From the NCBI GenBank assembly GCA_947589375.1, contig CANQAO010000011.1:1-15757 (forward strand): 15,757 nt of DNA, given 5' to 3'. The DNA comes from an uncultured Bacilli bacterium. Lineage in GTDB: Bacteria > Bacillota_I > Bacilli_A > RF39 > UBA660. The notes under the pieces are model-generated. The model was not told the origin of the DNA. It worked only from the letters and a program-made list of their open reading frames with translations, and searched no databases. Shown here piece after piece: positions 6,488 through 13,079 of this stretch. Positions within the stretch are counted from its first letter, which is position 1, and each line of letters begins with the position of its first letter. A program made the position numbers and the translations under genes.

Positions 6488-7474
6488 ATGAAAAAATTAT
6501 TATTATGTTTGGGAATATGCGTAGTTACTTTAGGACTAGCTGGCTGCGGACAAGCCCCTACTTTAAAAGATGGCAAAGAAGTTGTAGCCGAAATCGATGG
6601 CAAAAAATTTACCGCTGAAGATTTATATGAAAAGTTAAAATCACAAGGAGGAGCAACAACCTTAACCAGTATGATTGATGAATTTATTTTAAATAAAGAA
6701 ATCAAAACTGATGAAGATGCCGAAACTTACGCCGAATCACAATTAGAATCATATAAAGCACAATATGAAAATTATGGTACTGATTTTAATGAAGCTTTAA
6801 CTAATGCTGGGTACAAAGATGAAGATGCTTTTAAAGATGCTTTAATTATTGAATATAAGCGAAAAACAGCTACCGAAAACTTTGTTAAAGAACAAATCAC
6901 GGATACTGAAATCGAAAAATACTACGAAGATAGTATCTATGGTGATATTGAAGGAGCTCATATTTTAATCGCCCCTGATGTGGACGATAATGCGACTGAT
7001 GAAGAAAAAGAAAAAGCCGAAAAAGCCGCTAAGGAAAAAGCTGAAAAACTTATCAAAGAATTAGATAAAGGTGCTGATTTTGCTGAACTTGCGAAAAAGA
7101 ATTCTGATGATAAAGGTACAGCTTCTAATGGTGGTAAATTAACCATTACTTATGGCGATGTGGTTGATGAATTTTGGGAAGGTGCTTCGAAATTAAAGAA
7201 TAAAACTTATACTAAAGAACCAGTTAAATCTGAATATGGATATCACATTATTTATCGTGAAAGTCAAAAAGATAAACCTAAATTAAAAGCGGTAAGAGAT
7301 AAAATCATCGATGATTTAGTAGAACAAAAAATGTCTGAAGACACCACTTTACAAGCGCAAGCAATGGTTGAACTTCGCAAAAAATATGATTTAAAAATAA
7401 GTGATGACTCTATTAACAAAACATATAATGAAAATGTTAAAAAATCATTAGCTAAAGAAAATAGTTCAAATTAA
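6488..7474 (+). CDS. prsA: PrsA-like foldase lipoprotein (parvulin peptidyl-prolyl isomerase)
   Basis: A 328-aa extracellular lipoprotein. The signal peptide ends in the lipobox LAGC with C20 as the acylated residue. An N-terminal SurA/PrsA-type helical region follows (VVAEIDGKKFTAEDLYEKL), then a parvulin (PpiC rotamase) domain at about 156-258 from GAHILIAP to SEYGYHIIYR, and a helical C-terminus. PrsA helps secreted proteins fold at the membrane-wall interface, often including PBPs. The ribosome site GGAGGAG is ideal. A Lys/Glu/Ala-rich stretch near 170-192 lies inside the parvulin domain as a long insertion. The gene converges on recX, the two stops overlapping by two bases within a shared terminator loop. 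Confidence 0.93.
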   Translation: MKKLLLCLGICVVTLGLAGCGQAPTLKDGKEVVAEIDGKKFTAEDLYEKLKSQGGATTLTSMIDEFILNKEIKTDEDAETYAESQLESYKAQYENYGTDFNEALTNAGYKDEDAFKDALIIEYKRKTATENFVKEQITDTEIEKYYEDSIYGDIEGAHILIAPDVDDNATDEEKEKAEKAAKEKAEKLIKELDKGADFAELAKKNSDDKGTASNGGKLTITYGDVVDEFWEGASKLKNKTYTKEPVKSEYGYHIIYRESQKDKPKLKAVRDKIIDDLVEQKMSEDTTLQAQAMVELRKKYDLKISDDSINKTYNENVKKSLAKENSSN

Positions 7475-7485
7475 TGAACTATTTT
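7458..7485. terminator. Bidirectional terminator shared by prsA and recX
   Basis: AATAGTTCA (7460-7468) pairs with TGAACTATT (7475-7483) around a 6-nt loop, extended by A/T pairs. Both stop codons (7472-7474 plus, 7471-7473 minus) lie in the loop. Confidence 0.9.
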
Positions 7486-8241
7486 TTTATCGATGAAATC
7501 ATTTATTTCGTCTATTTTATAACCTTTAGTATATAATTTATTTTTTAATTTTAAAAATAAGTCATCGTCAGCATATTTGGTTTTTAATTTATTATAGATC
7601 TTATCCATTTCTTTAAAGGAAACATCATTGGTAAAATGAATAGCTTTTAATTTCTCGTTAATTAAGGCTTTATCATAACCTAAATTGAGTAAATAAGCCT
7701 GCATCTTGTGCTTGAAATGGGATTCGGAATATTTAGTATTGGCCTTAGCTTTTTTATTGATTATTTTTTCTAAATGCGCTTCCACTTTACGAGAATCGAT
7801 ATTATTAATAACGTTAGTAATTACTTCGGCATCGATTTTAAAGCCAGCTAAGTTTCGGGCAATTTTGCCAGGACCATCTAACGATAAATTGATTTTATCA
7901 TTGGTATAAGCTTTGGCAAATGCTTCATCATTAATAAGACCAATTCTTTTTAAGGTGGCTACTATTTTGTCGATATCTTCTTGAATCGTCATATTTTTTT
8001 CTAAAAATTGGCGAATTTCATATTCGCTACGCAATCTTCGACTAATCATATTAAGCGCTTTGTTATAACTTTCATAATAAATGGTATCCGTATTTATTTT
8101 ATTTAAAAGATCACTATCAATATTTTTATCAAAAAGTAAATTGTTTTCTAAAATAACATCATCAAAAGTATTGATAACTTCTCCGTTATCTAAAGTAATA
8201 CGATATTTAGAACCACTTTTTTTTATTTTTTCTATCTTCAT
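7471..8241 (-). CDS. recX: RecX, regulator of RecA
   Basis: The 256-aa product has the RecX three-helix repeats: YNKALNMISRRLRSEYEIRQFL, then IDKIVATLKRIGLINDEAFAKAYTND, and two further repeats to the C-terminus (HKMQAYLLNLGYDKALINEKL, LKNKLYTKGYKIDEINDFI). RecX binds RecA filaments and limits or modulates their activity. The long form with N-terminal domain is typical of Bacilli. The start is the ATG at 8241, preceded by GGTGGTGA; three GTG codons at 8248-8256 are in frame but belong to this ribosome site. It has its own promoter directly after the rpoZ terminator. Confidence 0.92.
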   Translation of the reverse strand: MKIEKIKKSGSKYRITLDNGEVINTFDDVILENNLLFDKNIDSDLLNKINTDTIYYESYNKALNMISRRLRSEYEIRQFLEKNMTIQEDIDKIVATLKRIGLINDEAFAKAYTNDKINLSLDGPGKIARNLAGFKIDAEVITNVINNIDSRKVEAHLEKIINKKAKANTKYSESHFKHKMQAYLLNLGYDKALINEKLKAIHFTNDVSFKEMDKIYNKLKTKYADDDLFLKLKNKLYTKGYKIDEINDFIDKKIVH

Positions 8242-8260
8242 ATATTTCACCACCACTCAC

Positions 8261-8289
8261 ATTATATCAAACATTTGTTTTGTTTACAA
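8261..8289 (-). promoter_or_regulatory. Promoter of recX
   Basis: On the minus strand: TTGTAA (8284-8289), 17-bp spacer, TATAAT (8261-8266) with a TGA extended -10. The -35 begins at the end of the rpoZ terminator T-tract. Confidence 0.8.
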
Positions 8290-8311
8290 GAAAAAAGAGG
8301 TTATTCCTCTT
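8289..8311 (-). terminator. Terminator of rpoZ
   Basis: On the minus strand AAGAGG-AATAA-CCTCTT is followed by TTTTCTTG. The rpoZ TAA stop lies in the loop. Confidence 0.85.
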
Positions 8312-8507
8312 CTTTACCAATATGAATCATGTCATTAGCTACTTCTTCTAAAGCTTTGCCAATTTTTTTAGCTGATTTATATTCGCCTTCTTTTAATTGA
8401 TAATGATTAGTTTGTTCCATTTCTTTGGCGCGCTTAGCTACGACATTCACTAATAAATATTTAGAGCCCACTTGATTTAATAATTTATCAATTGAGGGAT
8501 ATAACAT
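8301..8507 (-). CDS. rpoZ: RNA polymerase omega subunit
   Basis: The 68-aa product (MLYPSIDKLLNQVGSKYLLV...AKRAKEM) matches the Bacilli omega subunit: PS-D-LL start, 'KY-LV-V-AKRA' core and a Lys/Glu-rich end. Omega helps assemble and stabilise the core RNA polymerase. AGGAGAG is 7 nt upstream of the ATG. In Bacillus it usually follows gmk; here it stands alone between the DUF2779 gene and recX, with its own promoter and terminator. Confidence 0.93.
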   Translation of the reverse strand: MLYPSIDKLLNQVGSKYLLVNVVAKRAKEMEQTNHYQLKEGEYKSAKKIGKALEEVANDMIHIGKEEE

Positions 8508-8527
8508 ATTATCACTCTCCTATTTTG

Positions 8528-8556
8528 ATAATATAACAGAAAAGCAAAAAATACAA
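8528..8556 (-). promoter_or_regulatory. Promoter of rpoZ
   Basis: On the minus strand: TTGTAT (8551-8556), 17-bp spacer, TATTAT (8528-8533). No clear hairpin terminator separates it from the DUF2779 gene upstream, so some read-through is possible. Confidence 0.6.
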
Positions 8557-8592
8557 CTAATTAATATTAAATTTGACAGTATTTAACAACAA

Positions 8593-10461
8593 TTAATTTA
8601 AGCTATAAATATCGACTTCTTGTTTTAAACCTTCTAAAACACAGTACATAGCCCACGTATCTTGTTTACAATATTCCACGAGTTTTTGATATTTATGTTC
8701 AAAATCTAGCTTATCCATTTTCGGAAAATTCGCATAGGTGATTAACGCTTCCACACCATTGCCGATTTCCATGCCTTGATAAGTTAAAGTGGAAAAAATC
8801 GGTAAAACTTTTTTGATAGAAAATGAACCAGTCATGTGGGCATTATAATAATTAAACATTTTAGCTTCTTCTTTATCATAACCGAGAGTTTCATATAATG
8901 AGGATTTCGTTTTAACAATATTCATCAAATCAAAAATCATACTTCGGATTTTAAGCAGTTTAGTTTTATATTCTGGAAATATTTCGGCGAGCTCCTTAAT
9001 ACGCGTTTTTTCAAAGGAATCATTATAAACTAAGACGGTGCCTTTATCACCAATAAGTTCGCACATATATTTTACCAGCTCTTCGCGGTGATCTTTATGA
9101 TCGGGCGCTAAAAAGCCATAGTGGTCTTTTTCTTTATCACACACTCCAGGCGCGGATTCGATATGAAGCGAAAATTGAAATACTGACTGGGTGTAACATT
9201 TTTCGCCTCGATATCTAGGTAGTGGACATGGAAAAGTTTCAAAATCCAAGTGATAAACAGGATATTCAATTTGCTTAATGCCATCGATTATTTTATTTTT
9301 ATTAATATAGGGCTTCCCACTTTCTAAGGCTCTTCTTTGAATGACGTTTTTTTGGCGATTAAGCATTTTTTCGGGAACATCTAACATTGATAGGTACCCA
9401 TCATTAATTAAATCAAACCTTTCATATTTATTACCATCGATATCTTTAAAACCATGATGCCCATCAATATAAGCCATAATGGAATTGGTCTTGGGTAATT
9501 TACTCCAACATATTTTACTATATTTACATTTGGTCATTTTTTTGATTTCACAATACTCGCCTAAAGGTACTTCGGAAGCTTTTAAATCATGAATATAACC
9601 TTCGACTCTTTGGCGATCTAAGTCAATTTTATCCATATATTCTTTGGTAATTTCGGTTAAATCGATAAAACAAACAATTTCGTTGCCGTTAGCATCGGTA
9701 TCATAAACGGGTTCTCCACGATCATATTTACCATCAAAGACATATTCATGATTAAGCACGGTTAGATAATATCTGACGTTTTTGATTTTATTTTCCTCCC
9801 CATGGGCTTTTAAATCATTTTCAATAATATATCTTTGAACTGCTAAATCGTATACGTAATGACCAGCGGCCGCATATCTATCGAATAATTTAGCGCGATT
9901 ATATTCGTATTTTTTCATCGGCATATAGTCTTCAATGTTGACATTTAATTCTTCTAATAAATGATAGATACCTTTTTCATCTTTCATAAATATTGAATTA
10001 AATTCATTATTTTGTTTGCAGCCTAAATCGATATATTTTTTCGTCGTCGTGGCTTTAGCTTCGATAATATTAAAGCCATCTTTCGTTTCATTATAAATAT
10101 CGACATAACAAATATAGCGAATATTATTGATTAAGGCATCAAAGCTCTCTTGCTCTAAAGTATCTTTAGAATATTTAAAAGTACCATCAAAATATTTTGG
10201 AGCAATAGATCCAGCTAATAATTCAACGGCATTATAATATGGAAGCATTACTTCTAAATGTTCATTTTTAGTATCGATTAAATCATTACCTTCTTCATCA
10301 TACATGTCGCCTAAAAGTTCTTTTAAAATTTCGCTTTCTTCTTCTTTACGATATTCTTCAAGTGTCACCATACTATTTAATTTTTCATGCTTTAGATCGT
10401 CTAAAGCTACATATCTTGGACATCTTGAATAATTAATAAAATTAGTTTTCGTTACAGCCAT
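8593..10461 (-). CDS. DUF2779 protein with apparent PD-(D/E)XK/Fe-S and DEDDy nuclease domains
   Basis: The 622-aa product is recognisable as DUF2779 from YPVYHLDFETFPCPLPRYRG (about 400-419). I see two nuclease-like active sites. The N-terminal half has D121 and E134-A-K136 (NIIEAKAT), a PD-(D/E)XK pattern, flanked by C14 (YSRCPR) and C304-x7-C312-x5-C318. One early plus three late cysteines is the Fe-S layout of Cas4 and AddB nucleases. The C-terminal half reads as a DEDDy 3'-5' exonuclease: D406/E408 (HLDFET), D481 (YNDSFEK), and Y597-x3-D601 (YCKQDTWAMY). The family is known mainly from mycoplasmas and other Bacilli and lacks an established role; DNA repair or processing is inference. GGTGAT precedes the ATG. 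It stands alone, with its promoter fused to the cdd terminator. Confidence 0.9.
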   Translation of the reverse strand: MAVTKTNFINYSRCPRYVALDDLKHEKLNSMVTLEEYRKEEESEILKELLGDMYDEEGNDLIDTKNEHLEVMLPYYNAVELLAGSIAPKYFDGTFKYSKDTLEQESFDALINNIRYICYVDIYNETKDGFNIIEAKATTTKKYIDLGCKQNNEFNSIFMKDEKGIYHLLEELNVNIEDYMPMKKYEYNRAKLFDRYAAAGHYVYDLAVQRYIIENDLKAHGEENKIKNVRYYLTVLNHEYVFDGKYDRGEPVYDTDANGNEIVCFIDLTEITKEYMDKIDLDRQRVEGYIHDLKASEVPLGEYCEIKKMTKCKYSKICWSKLPKTNSIMAYIDGHHGFKDIDGNKYERFDLINDGYLSMLDVPEKMLNRQKNVIQRRALESGKPYINKNKIIDGIKQIEYPVYHLDFETFPCPLPRYRGEKCYTQSVFQFSLHIESAPGVCDKEKDHYGFLAPDHKDHREELVKYMCELIGDKGTVLVYNDSFEKTRIKELAEIFPEYKTKLLKIRSMIFDLMNIVKTKSSLYETLGYDKEEAKMFNYYNAHMTGSFSIKKVLPIFSTLTYQGMEIGNGVEALITYANFPKMDKLDFEHKYQKLVEYCKQDTWAMYCVLEGLKQEVDIYSLN

Positions 10462-10476
10462 ATTATCACCAACAAT

Positions 10477-10485
10477 ATTATAACA
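10477..10485 (-). promoter_or_regulatory. Extended -10 promoter of the DUF2779 gene
   Basis: On the minus strand TGT-TATAAT; the TG lies at the end of the cdd terminator T-tract and no good -35 is visible, since that position falls inside the hairpin. Confidence 0.6.
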
Positions 10486-10509
10486 AAAAAATATAGCTTA
10501 AGCTATATT
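10484..10509 (-). terminator. Terminator of the deoA-cdd operon
   Basis: A 20-bp perfect palindrome (10490-10509, AATATAGC-TTAA-GCTATATT) is followed on the minus strand by TTTTTTG. The cdd stop codon overlaps the left arm. Confidence 0.85.
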
Positions 10510-10897
10510 AATTTAAATCATCATCACTAAAAGGATATGGGCATAATTCTGCTAACGTAATTGTATTTTCTTTAGTCCCCTCATAGTTATAAGTAGTAAT
10601 TTTCGTATTTTTATCACAAAAATCATATAGAGCTTGACGGCAAATAAAACATGGATAACATTCTTTAGCCGTTTTATTCATTATATAAAGCGCTTTAATA
10701 TCACCTTTTTTATACCCTTTAGTAATCGCACTATATAAAGCATTACGTTCCGCACATATGCCCGCTGCTGGCGAAGAGGTTTCGACATTTACCCCTTCAA
10801 AAGTGGTGCCATCATGACATTCGACAATGGCCGCTACCCTATAATGATATACATTAGATTGACTATTTTCTAATAATTTTCTTAACCTTTCTTTCAT
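10508..10897 (-). CDS. cdd: Cytidine deaminase
   Basis: The 129-aa enzyme deaminates (deoxy)cytidine to (deoxy)uridine. The zinc site is complete: CAERNAL (C48, catalytic E50) and PCFICRQ (two further cysteines). The family signature around 'GVNVETSSPAAGICAERNA' is present, and length is normal for the homotetrameric type. Its ATG overlaps the deoA stop by 4 nt (ATGA), so it is translationally coupled; its product, uridine, is the substrate of the upstream phosphorylase. Confidence 0.96.
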   Translation of the reverse strand: MKERLRKLLENSQSNVYHYRVAAIVECHDGTTFEGVNVETSSPAAGICAERNALYSAITKGYKKGDIKALYIMNKTAKECYPCFICRQALYDFCDKNTKITTYNYEGTKENTITLAELCPYPFSDDDLN

Positions 10898-12174
10898 AAT
10901 GTCTCCTTTTTAATAATTTCATAAATTAAAGTTGGTTTTGCTACTTCTTCATCACTATATTCAAAACAGTCAAAAATATCAGCTAGGGGGAGATCCTTTT
11001 CATTGTAATAAGCGGTAATTAAAACATCATCTTTTAATACTTTATCCCCGACTTTTTTATGTAAGACAAAGCCAACTGTCGGATCGATTACATCGTCTTT
11101 AGTAAAGCGCCCTGCCCCTAATTTACGCGCTAGCTCGCCGATTTTTAAAGCATCAATGCTTTTAATATATCCTGATTGATAAGCCTTAATATCAAATTTT
11201 TTAGCTGACACGGGAATATTATCAATATCGCCATGTTGATATTTAACCATTTCCACTAATTTTTCATATCCAAGGCCATTTTTTAAAGCATTTTCAACAT
11301 ATTCAATAGCCTCTTCAACGGGCATATTTTTCTCTAAAGACAGCATAAGTGAACCTAAATTAATTACTAATTCATTTAAATCTTTAGGCCCATTACCTTT
11401 TAAAGTTTCGATGGCTTCTAAGACTTCTAAAGAATTGCCGACAGCATTCCCTAACGGTTCATCCATATTAGTAAGCACGCATATGGTTTCTTTGCCATTT
11501 AAGTGACCAATATTCACCATAACTCTAGCTAATTCTTTGGCATCTTCTAAATTAGTCATTAAAGCGCCTTTACCGACTTTTAAATCGATAATGATTTTAG
11601 AAGCACCACTGGCTAATTTTTTACTCATAATACTGGAAGCAATTAAAGGAATGGAAGCCACAGTCCCAGTCACATCTCTTAAAGCATATAATTTTTTATC
11701 CGCGGGACATAAATTACCCATTTGACTAACAATCGCAACACCAATATCTTCGACTTGTTTTTTGACATCATCTAAGCTAATATCGGTTTGAAAACCATTA
11801 ATGGCTTCTAATTTATCAATGGTGCCACCAGTATGTCCAAGCCCACGGCCACTCATTTTAGCTACTTTGACATCTAAAGCCGCCATTAAAGGGGCTAAAA
11901 CGATAGTGGTTTTATCGCCAACACCACCGGTTGAGTGTTTGTCAACACTATCAAAACCAAGATCTAATACTTCACCACTATGAAGCATTACATCAGTTAA
12001 ATCAGTAGTTTCTTTATCAGTCATGCCTTTTAAATAAATAGCCATTAAAAGAGCGCTCATTTGATAATCTGGAATATCACCATTGACATATCCCATAACT
12101 GCATAATCTATTTCAGCTTTCGTAAGTTCTAAACCTTTAGACTTCTTCTCAATTATTTCTAATATATTATACAT
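10894..12174 (-). CDS. deoA: Pyrimidine-nucleoside (thymidine) phosphorylase
   Basis: The 426-aa enzyme splits uridine/thymidine with phosphate into base and (deoxy)ribose-1-phosphate. Signatures are KHSTGGVGDK (79-88), SGRGLGHTGGTIDKLE (108-123), ALRDVTGTV (164-172), SSIMSKKLA (180-188) and LKVGKGALM (198-206). Length and motifs fit the NP-II family; in Bacilli this enzyme is usually called Pdp and accepts both uridine and thymidine, so deoA and pdp are both acceptable names. AAGGAGA is 5-6 nt before the ATG. It leads a two-gene salvage operon with cdd, with an extended -10 promoter at 12206-12214. Confidence 0.95.
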   Translation of the reverse strand: MYNILEIIEKKSKGLELTKAEIDYAVMGYVNGDIPDYQMSALLMAIYLKGMTDKETTDLTDVMLHSGEVLDLGFDSVDKHSTGGVGDKTTIVLAPLMAALDVKVAKMSGRGLGHTGGTIDKLEAINGFQTDISLDDVKKQVEDIGVAIVSQMGNLCPADKKLYALRDVTGTVASIPLIASSIMSKKLASGASKIIIDLKVGKGALMTNLEDAKELARVMVNIGHLNGKETICVLTNMDEPLGNAVGNSLEVLEAIETLKGNGPKDLNELVINLGSLMLSLEKNMPVEEAIEYVENALKNGLGYEKLVEMVKYQHGDIDNIPVSAKKFDIKAYQSGYIKSIDALKIGELARKLGAGRFTKDDVIDPTVGFVLHKKVGDKVLKDDVLITAYYNEKDLPLADIFDCFEYSDEEVAKPTLIYEIIKKETL

Positions 12175-12205
12175 AGTCTTCTCCTTATCAATATATTCTA
12201 TATTA

Positions 12206-12214
12206 ATTATAACA
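12206..12214 (-). promoter_or_regulatory. Extended -10 promoter of deoA-cdd
   Basis: On the minus strand TGT-TATAAT, directly after the T-tract of the upstream regulator's terminator. This is the same terminator-promoter fusion as at 10477-10485. Confidence 0.65.
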
Positions 12215-12240
12215 AAAAAAATAGTATTTTGATACTATTT
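12214..12240 (-). terminator. Terminator of the 12235 regulator gene
   Basis: On the minus strand AAATAGTAT-CAAA-ATACTATTT is followed by TTTTT. The TAG stop of the regulator (12235-12237) is inside the left arm. Confidence 0.85.
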
Positions 12241-12591
12241 CATTCTTTTGTCGATTAGTTTCATGGTTCTTTTAGGATCATTATATAAAGATTTGTAAAC
12301 TTTTCTATATTTTTTAAGTTCAGATAAAATTTCTAAATCTTTTTTCGGTAATTTTATTTGATATTCTTCTTCCTCTTCAGCAACAACACTAACTTCTCTA
12401 CCAGCTAGTTCATTAAGTGATAAATGTAAAATGTCGGCAAGCTTGCAAAAATGTTCTAAAGATGGGGTCCTATCACCATTTTCATACCAACAAATCGTTA
12501 CTTTAGAAACTCCCAAAAGATCGGCTAACTGCCCTTGCGACATATTTAACTCTTTTCTGGCCTCTTTTACCTTTTGCGTATCTATTGTCAT
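12235..12591 (-). CDS. XRE-family helix-turn-helix regulator
   Basis: A 118-aa protein with a Cro/C1-type HTH (about 6-60): KVKEARKELNMSQGQLADLL, then GVSKVTICWYENGDRTPS and KLADILHLSLNELAG. An acidic run (EEEEEY) and a basic helical C-terminus follow (LPKKDLEILSELKKYRKVYK ... DPKRTMKLIDKRM). Target genes are unknown. I chose the ATG at 12591 because the family starts 'MTIDTQKVKEAR' and the likely promoter lies at 12622-12630; a TTG four codons upstream with GAAAGG close by is the alternative. No strong ribosome site precedes the ATG. It is divergent from a second XRE gene. Confidence 0.88.
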   Translation of the reverse strand: MTIDTQKVKEARKELNMSQGQLADLLGVSKVTICWYENGDRTPSLEHFCKLADILHLSLNELAGREVSVVAEEEEEYQIKLPKKDLEILSELKKYRKVYKSLYNDPKRTMKLIDKRMK

Positions 12592-12621
12592 AAATAACCA
12601 CAATATCCTTTCATTAGCTTC

Positions 12622-12630
12622 ATTATAGCA
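12622..12630 (-). promoter_or_regulatory. Extended -10 promoter of the 12235 regulator
   Basis: On the minus strand TGC-TATAAT; the -35 position holds only ATAAAT. The first dyad at 12657-12669 lies about 30 bp upstream of this -10. Confidence 0.55.
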
Positions 12631-12656
12631 AACCGCAAACAACTATTTATAAAAAT

Positions 12657-12669
12657 TAACTTGTAGTTA
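12657..12669. promoter_or_regulatory. Operator dyad 1 of the divergent XRE pair
   Basis: TAACT-TGT-AGTTA, a 5+5 inverted repeat around TGT. An identical 13-mer lies 28 bp further on. It lies between the two divergent promoters. Confidence 0.65.
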
Positions 12670-12677
12670 TTTTGCTA

Positions 12678-12706
12678 TTGATTTTAACTTGTAGTTAATA
12701 TATAAT
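12678..12706 (+). promoter_or_regulatory. Promoter of the 12730 regulator
   Basis: TTGATT (12678-12683), 17-bp spacer, TATAAT (12701-12706). Operator dyad 2 (12685-12697) fills the spacer, so a bound repressor would exclude RNA polymerase. Confidence 0.75.
12685..12697. promoter_or_regulatory. Operator dyad 2 inside the promoter spacer
   Basis: Exact copy of TAACT-TGT-AGTTA lying between the -35 and -10 of the plus-strand regulator promoter. This is a classic repressor position; autoregulation by the 12730 product is the simplest reading. Confidence 0.7.
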
Positions 12707-12729
12707 GTATGTTAATAGGAGGAAATGAA

Positions 12730-12936
12730 ATGAATGAGTTAAAAAAGCTTCGTTTAGAAAAACGTTATACGTGCCGCATAATGGCCGAAGCCTTAAATGT
12801 CAGTAAACCTTTTTATTGGCAACTAGAAAATGGTAAACGCCGTCTTTCATATGAAATGGCGGTGAAAATTGCCGCTATTTTTAAAGCTAAACCCGATCAA
12901 ATTTTTTATAATGAATATAAAAACAGAGAACGTTAA
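12730..12936 (+). CDS. Small Cro/C1-type HTH repressor
   Basis: A 68-aa protein that is almost only an HTH domain: MNELKKLRLEKRYTCRIMAE, then ALNVSKPFYWQLENGKRRLS and MAVKIAAIFKAKPDQIFY. The recognition helix would be SKPFYWQLENG. The start is the ATG at 12730 with AGGAGG 7 nt upstream; an in-frame ATG at 12709 lies before that ribosome site. It resembles small phage- or element-derived repressors, but no phage genes are nearby. The two dyads in front of it suggest that it represses itself and perhaps the divergent regulator. The stop lies in the loop of the terminator at 12920-12947. Confidence 0.88.
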   Translation: MNELKKLRLEKRYTCRIMAEALNVSKPFYWQLENGKRRLSYEMAVKIAAIFKAKPDQIFYNEYKNRER

Positions 12937-12947
12937 TTCTCTGTTTT
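12920..12947 (+). terminator. Terminator of the 12730 regulator
   Basis: AAAACAGAGAA (12920-12930) pairs with TTCTCTGTTTT (12937-12947) around CGTTAA, which includes the TAA stop. Confidence 0.85.
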
Positions 12948-13076
12948 AAACTATGCCTAAAGAGGGTAAAGTTATGGGGCTATAAAGATAGGCATAGTTT
13001 ATGGGTAAGGAGTATATGATAACCTAAATTAAAGAAAAAGTTTTACATTTAGCAACAATTTTATAGCCCCATAACT
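12948..13076. repeat. Two interleaved long inverted repeats in non-coding DNA (pseudoknot-like A-B-A'-B')
   Basis: Arm A AAACTATGCCTA (12948-12959) is perfectly complementary to A' TAGGCATAGTTT (12989-13000). Arm B AGTTATGGGGCTATAAA (12970-12986) is perfectly complementary over 17 bp to B' (13060-13076). B lies in the loop of the A/A' hairpin, so the order A-B-A'-B' permits either a pseudoknot or two competing hairpins. It fills the gap between the convergent 12730 gene and ssb. No open frame and no convincing promoter is present. It could be a structured RNA, a 3' stability element, or a remnant of a small mobile element; no known RNA family is recognised. Confidence 0.75.
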
Positions 13077-13079
13077 ATA

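Noticed and set aside
6436..6705. Minus-strand open frame over the start of prsA
   Set aside because: It covers the prsA promoter and signal peptide in antisense and has no ribosome site; prsA is certain.
8593..10461. Cas4-like cysteine pattern as part of a CRISPR locus
   Set aside because: There is no repeat array, no cas1 or cas2 and no other cas gene; neighbours are housekeeping genes.
12235..12936. Divergent HTH pair as a toxin-antitoxin system or prophage lysogeny module
   Set aside because: Both products are DNA-binding proteins, neither has a toxin domain, and no integrase, phage structural or att sequence is nearby. They are better called regulators.
13011..13028. TAAGGAGTAT-ATG inside the interleaved repeats as a small gene start
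   Set aside because: The frame closes after three codons (ATG ATA ACC TAA).
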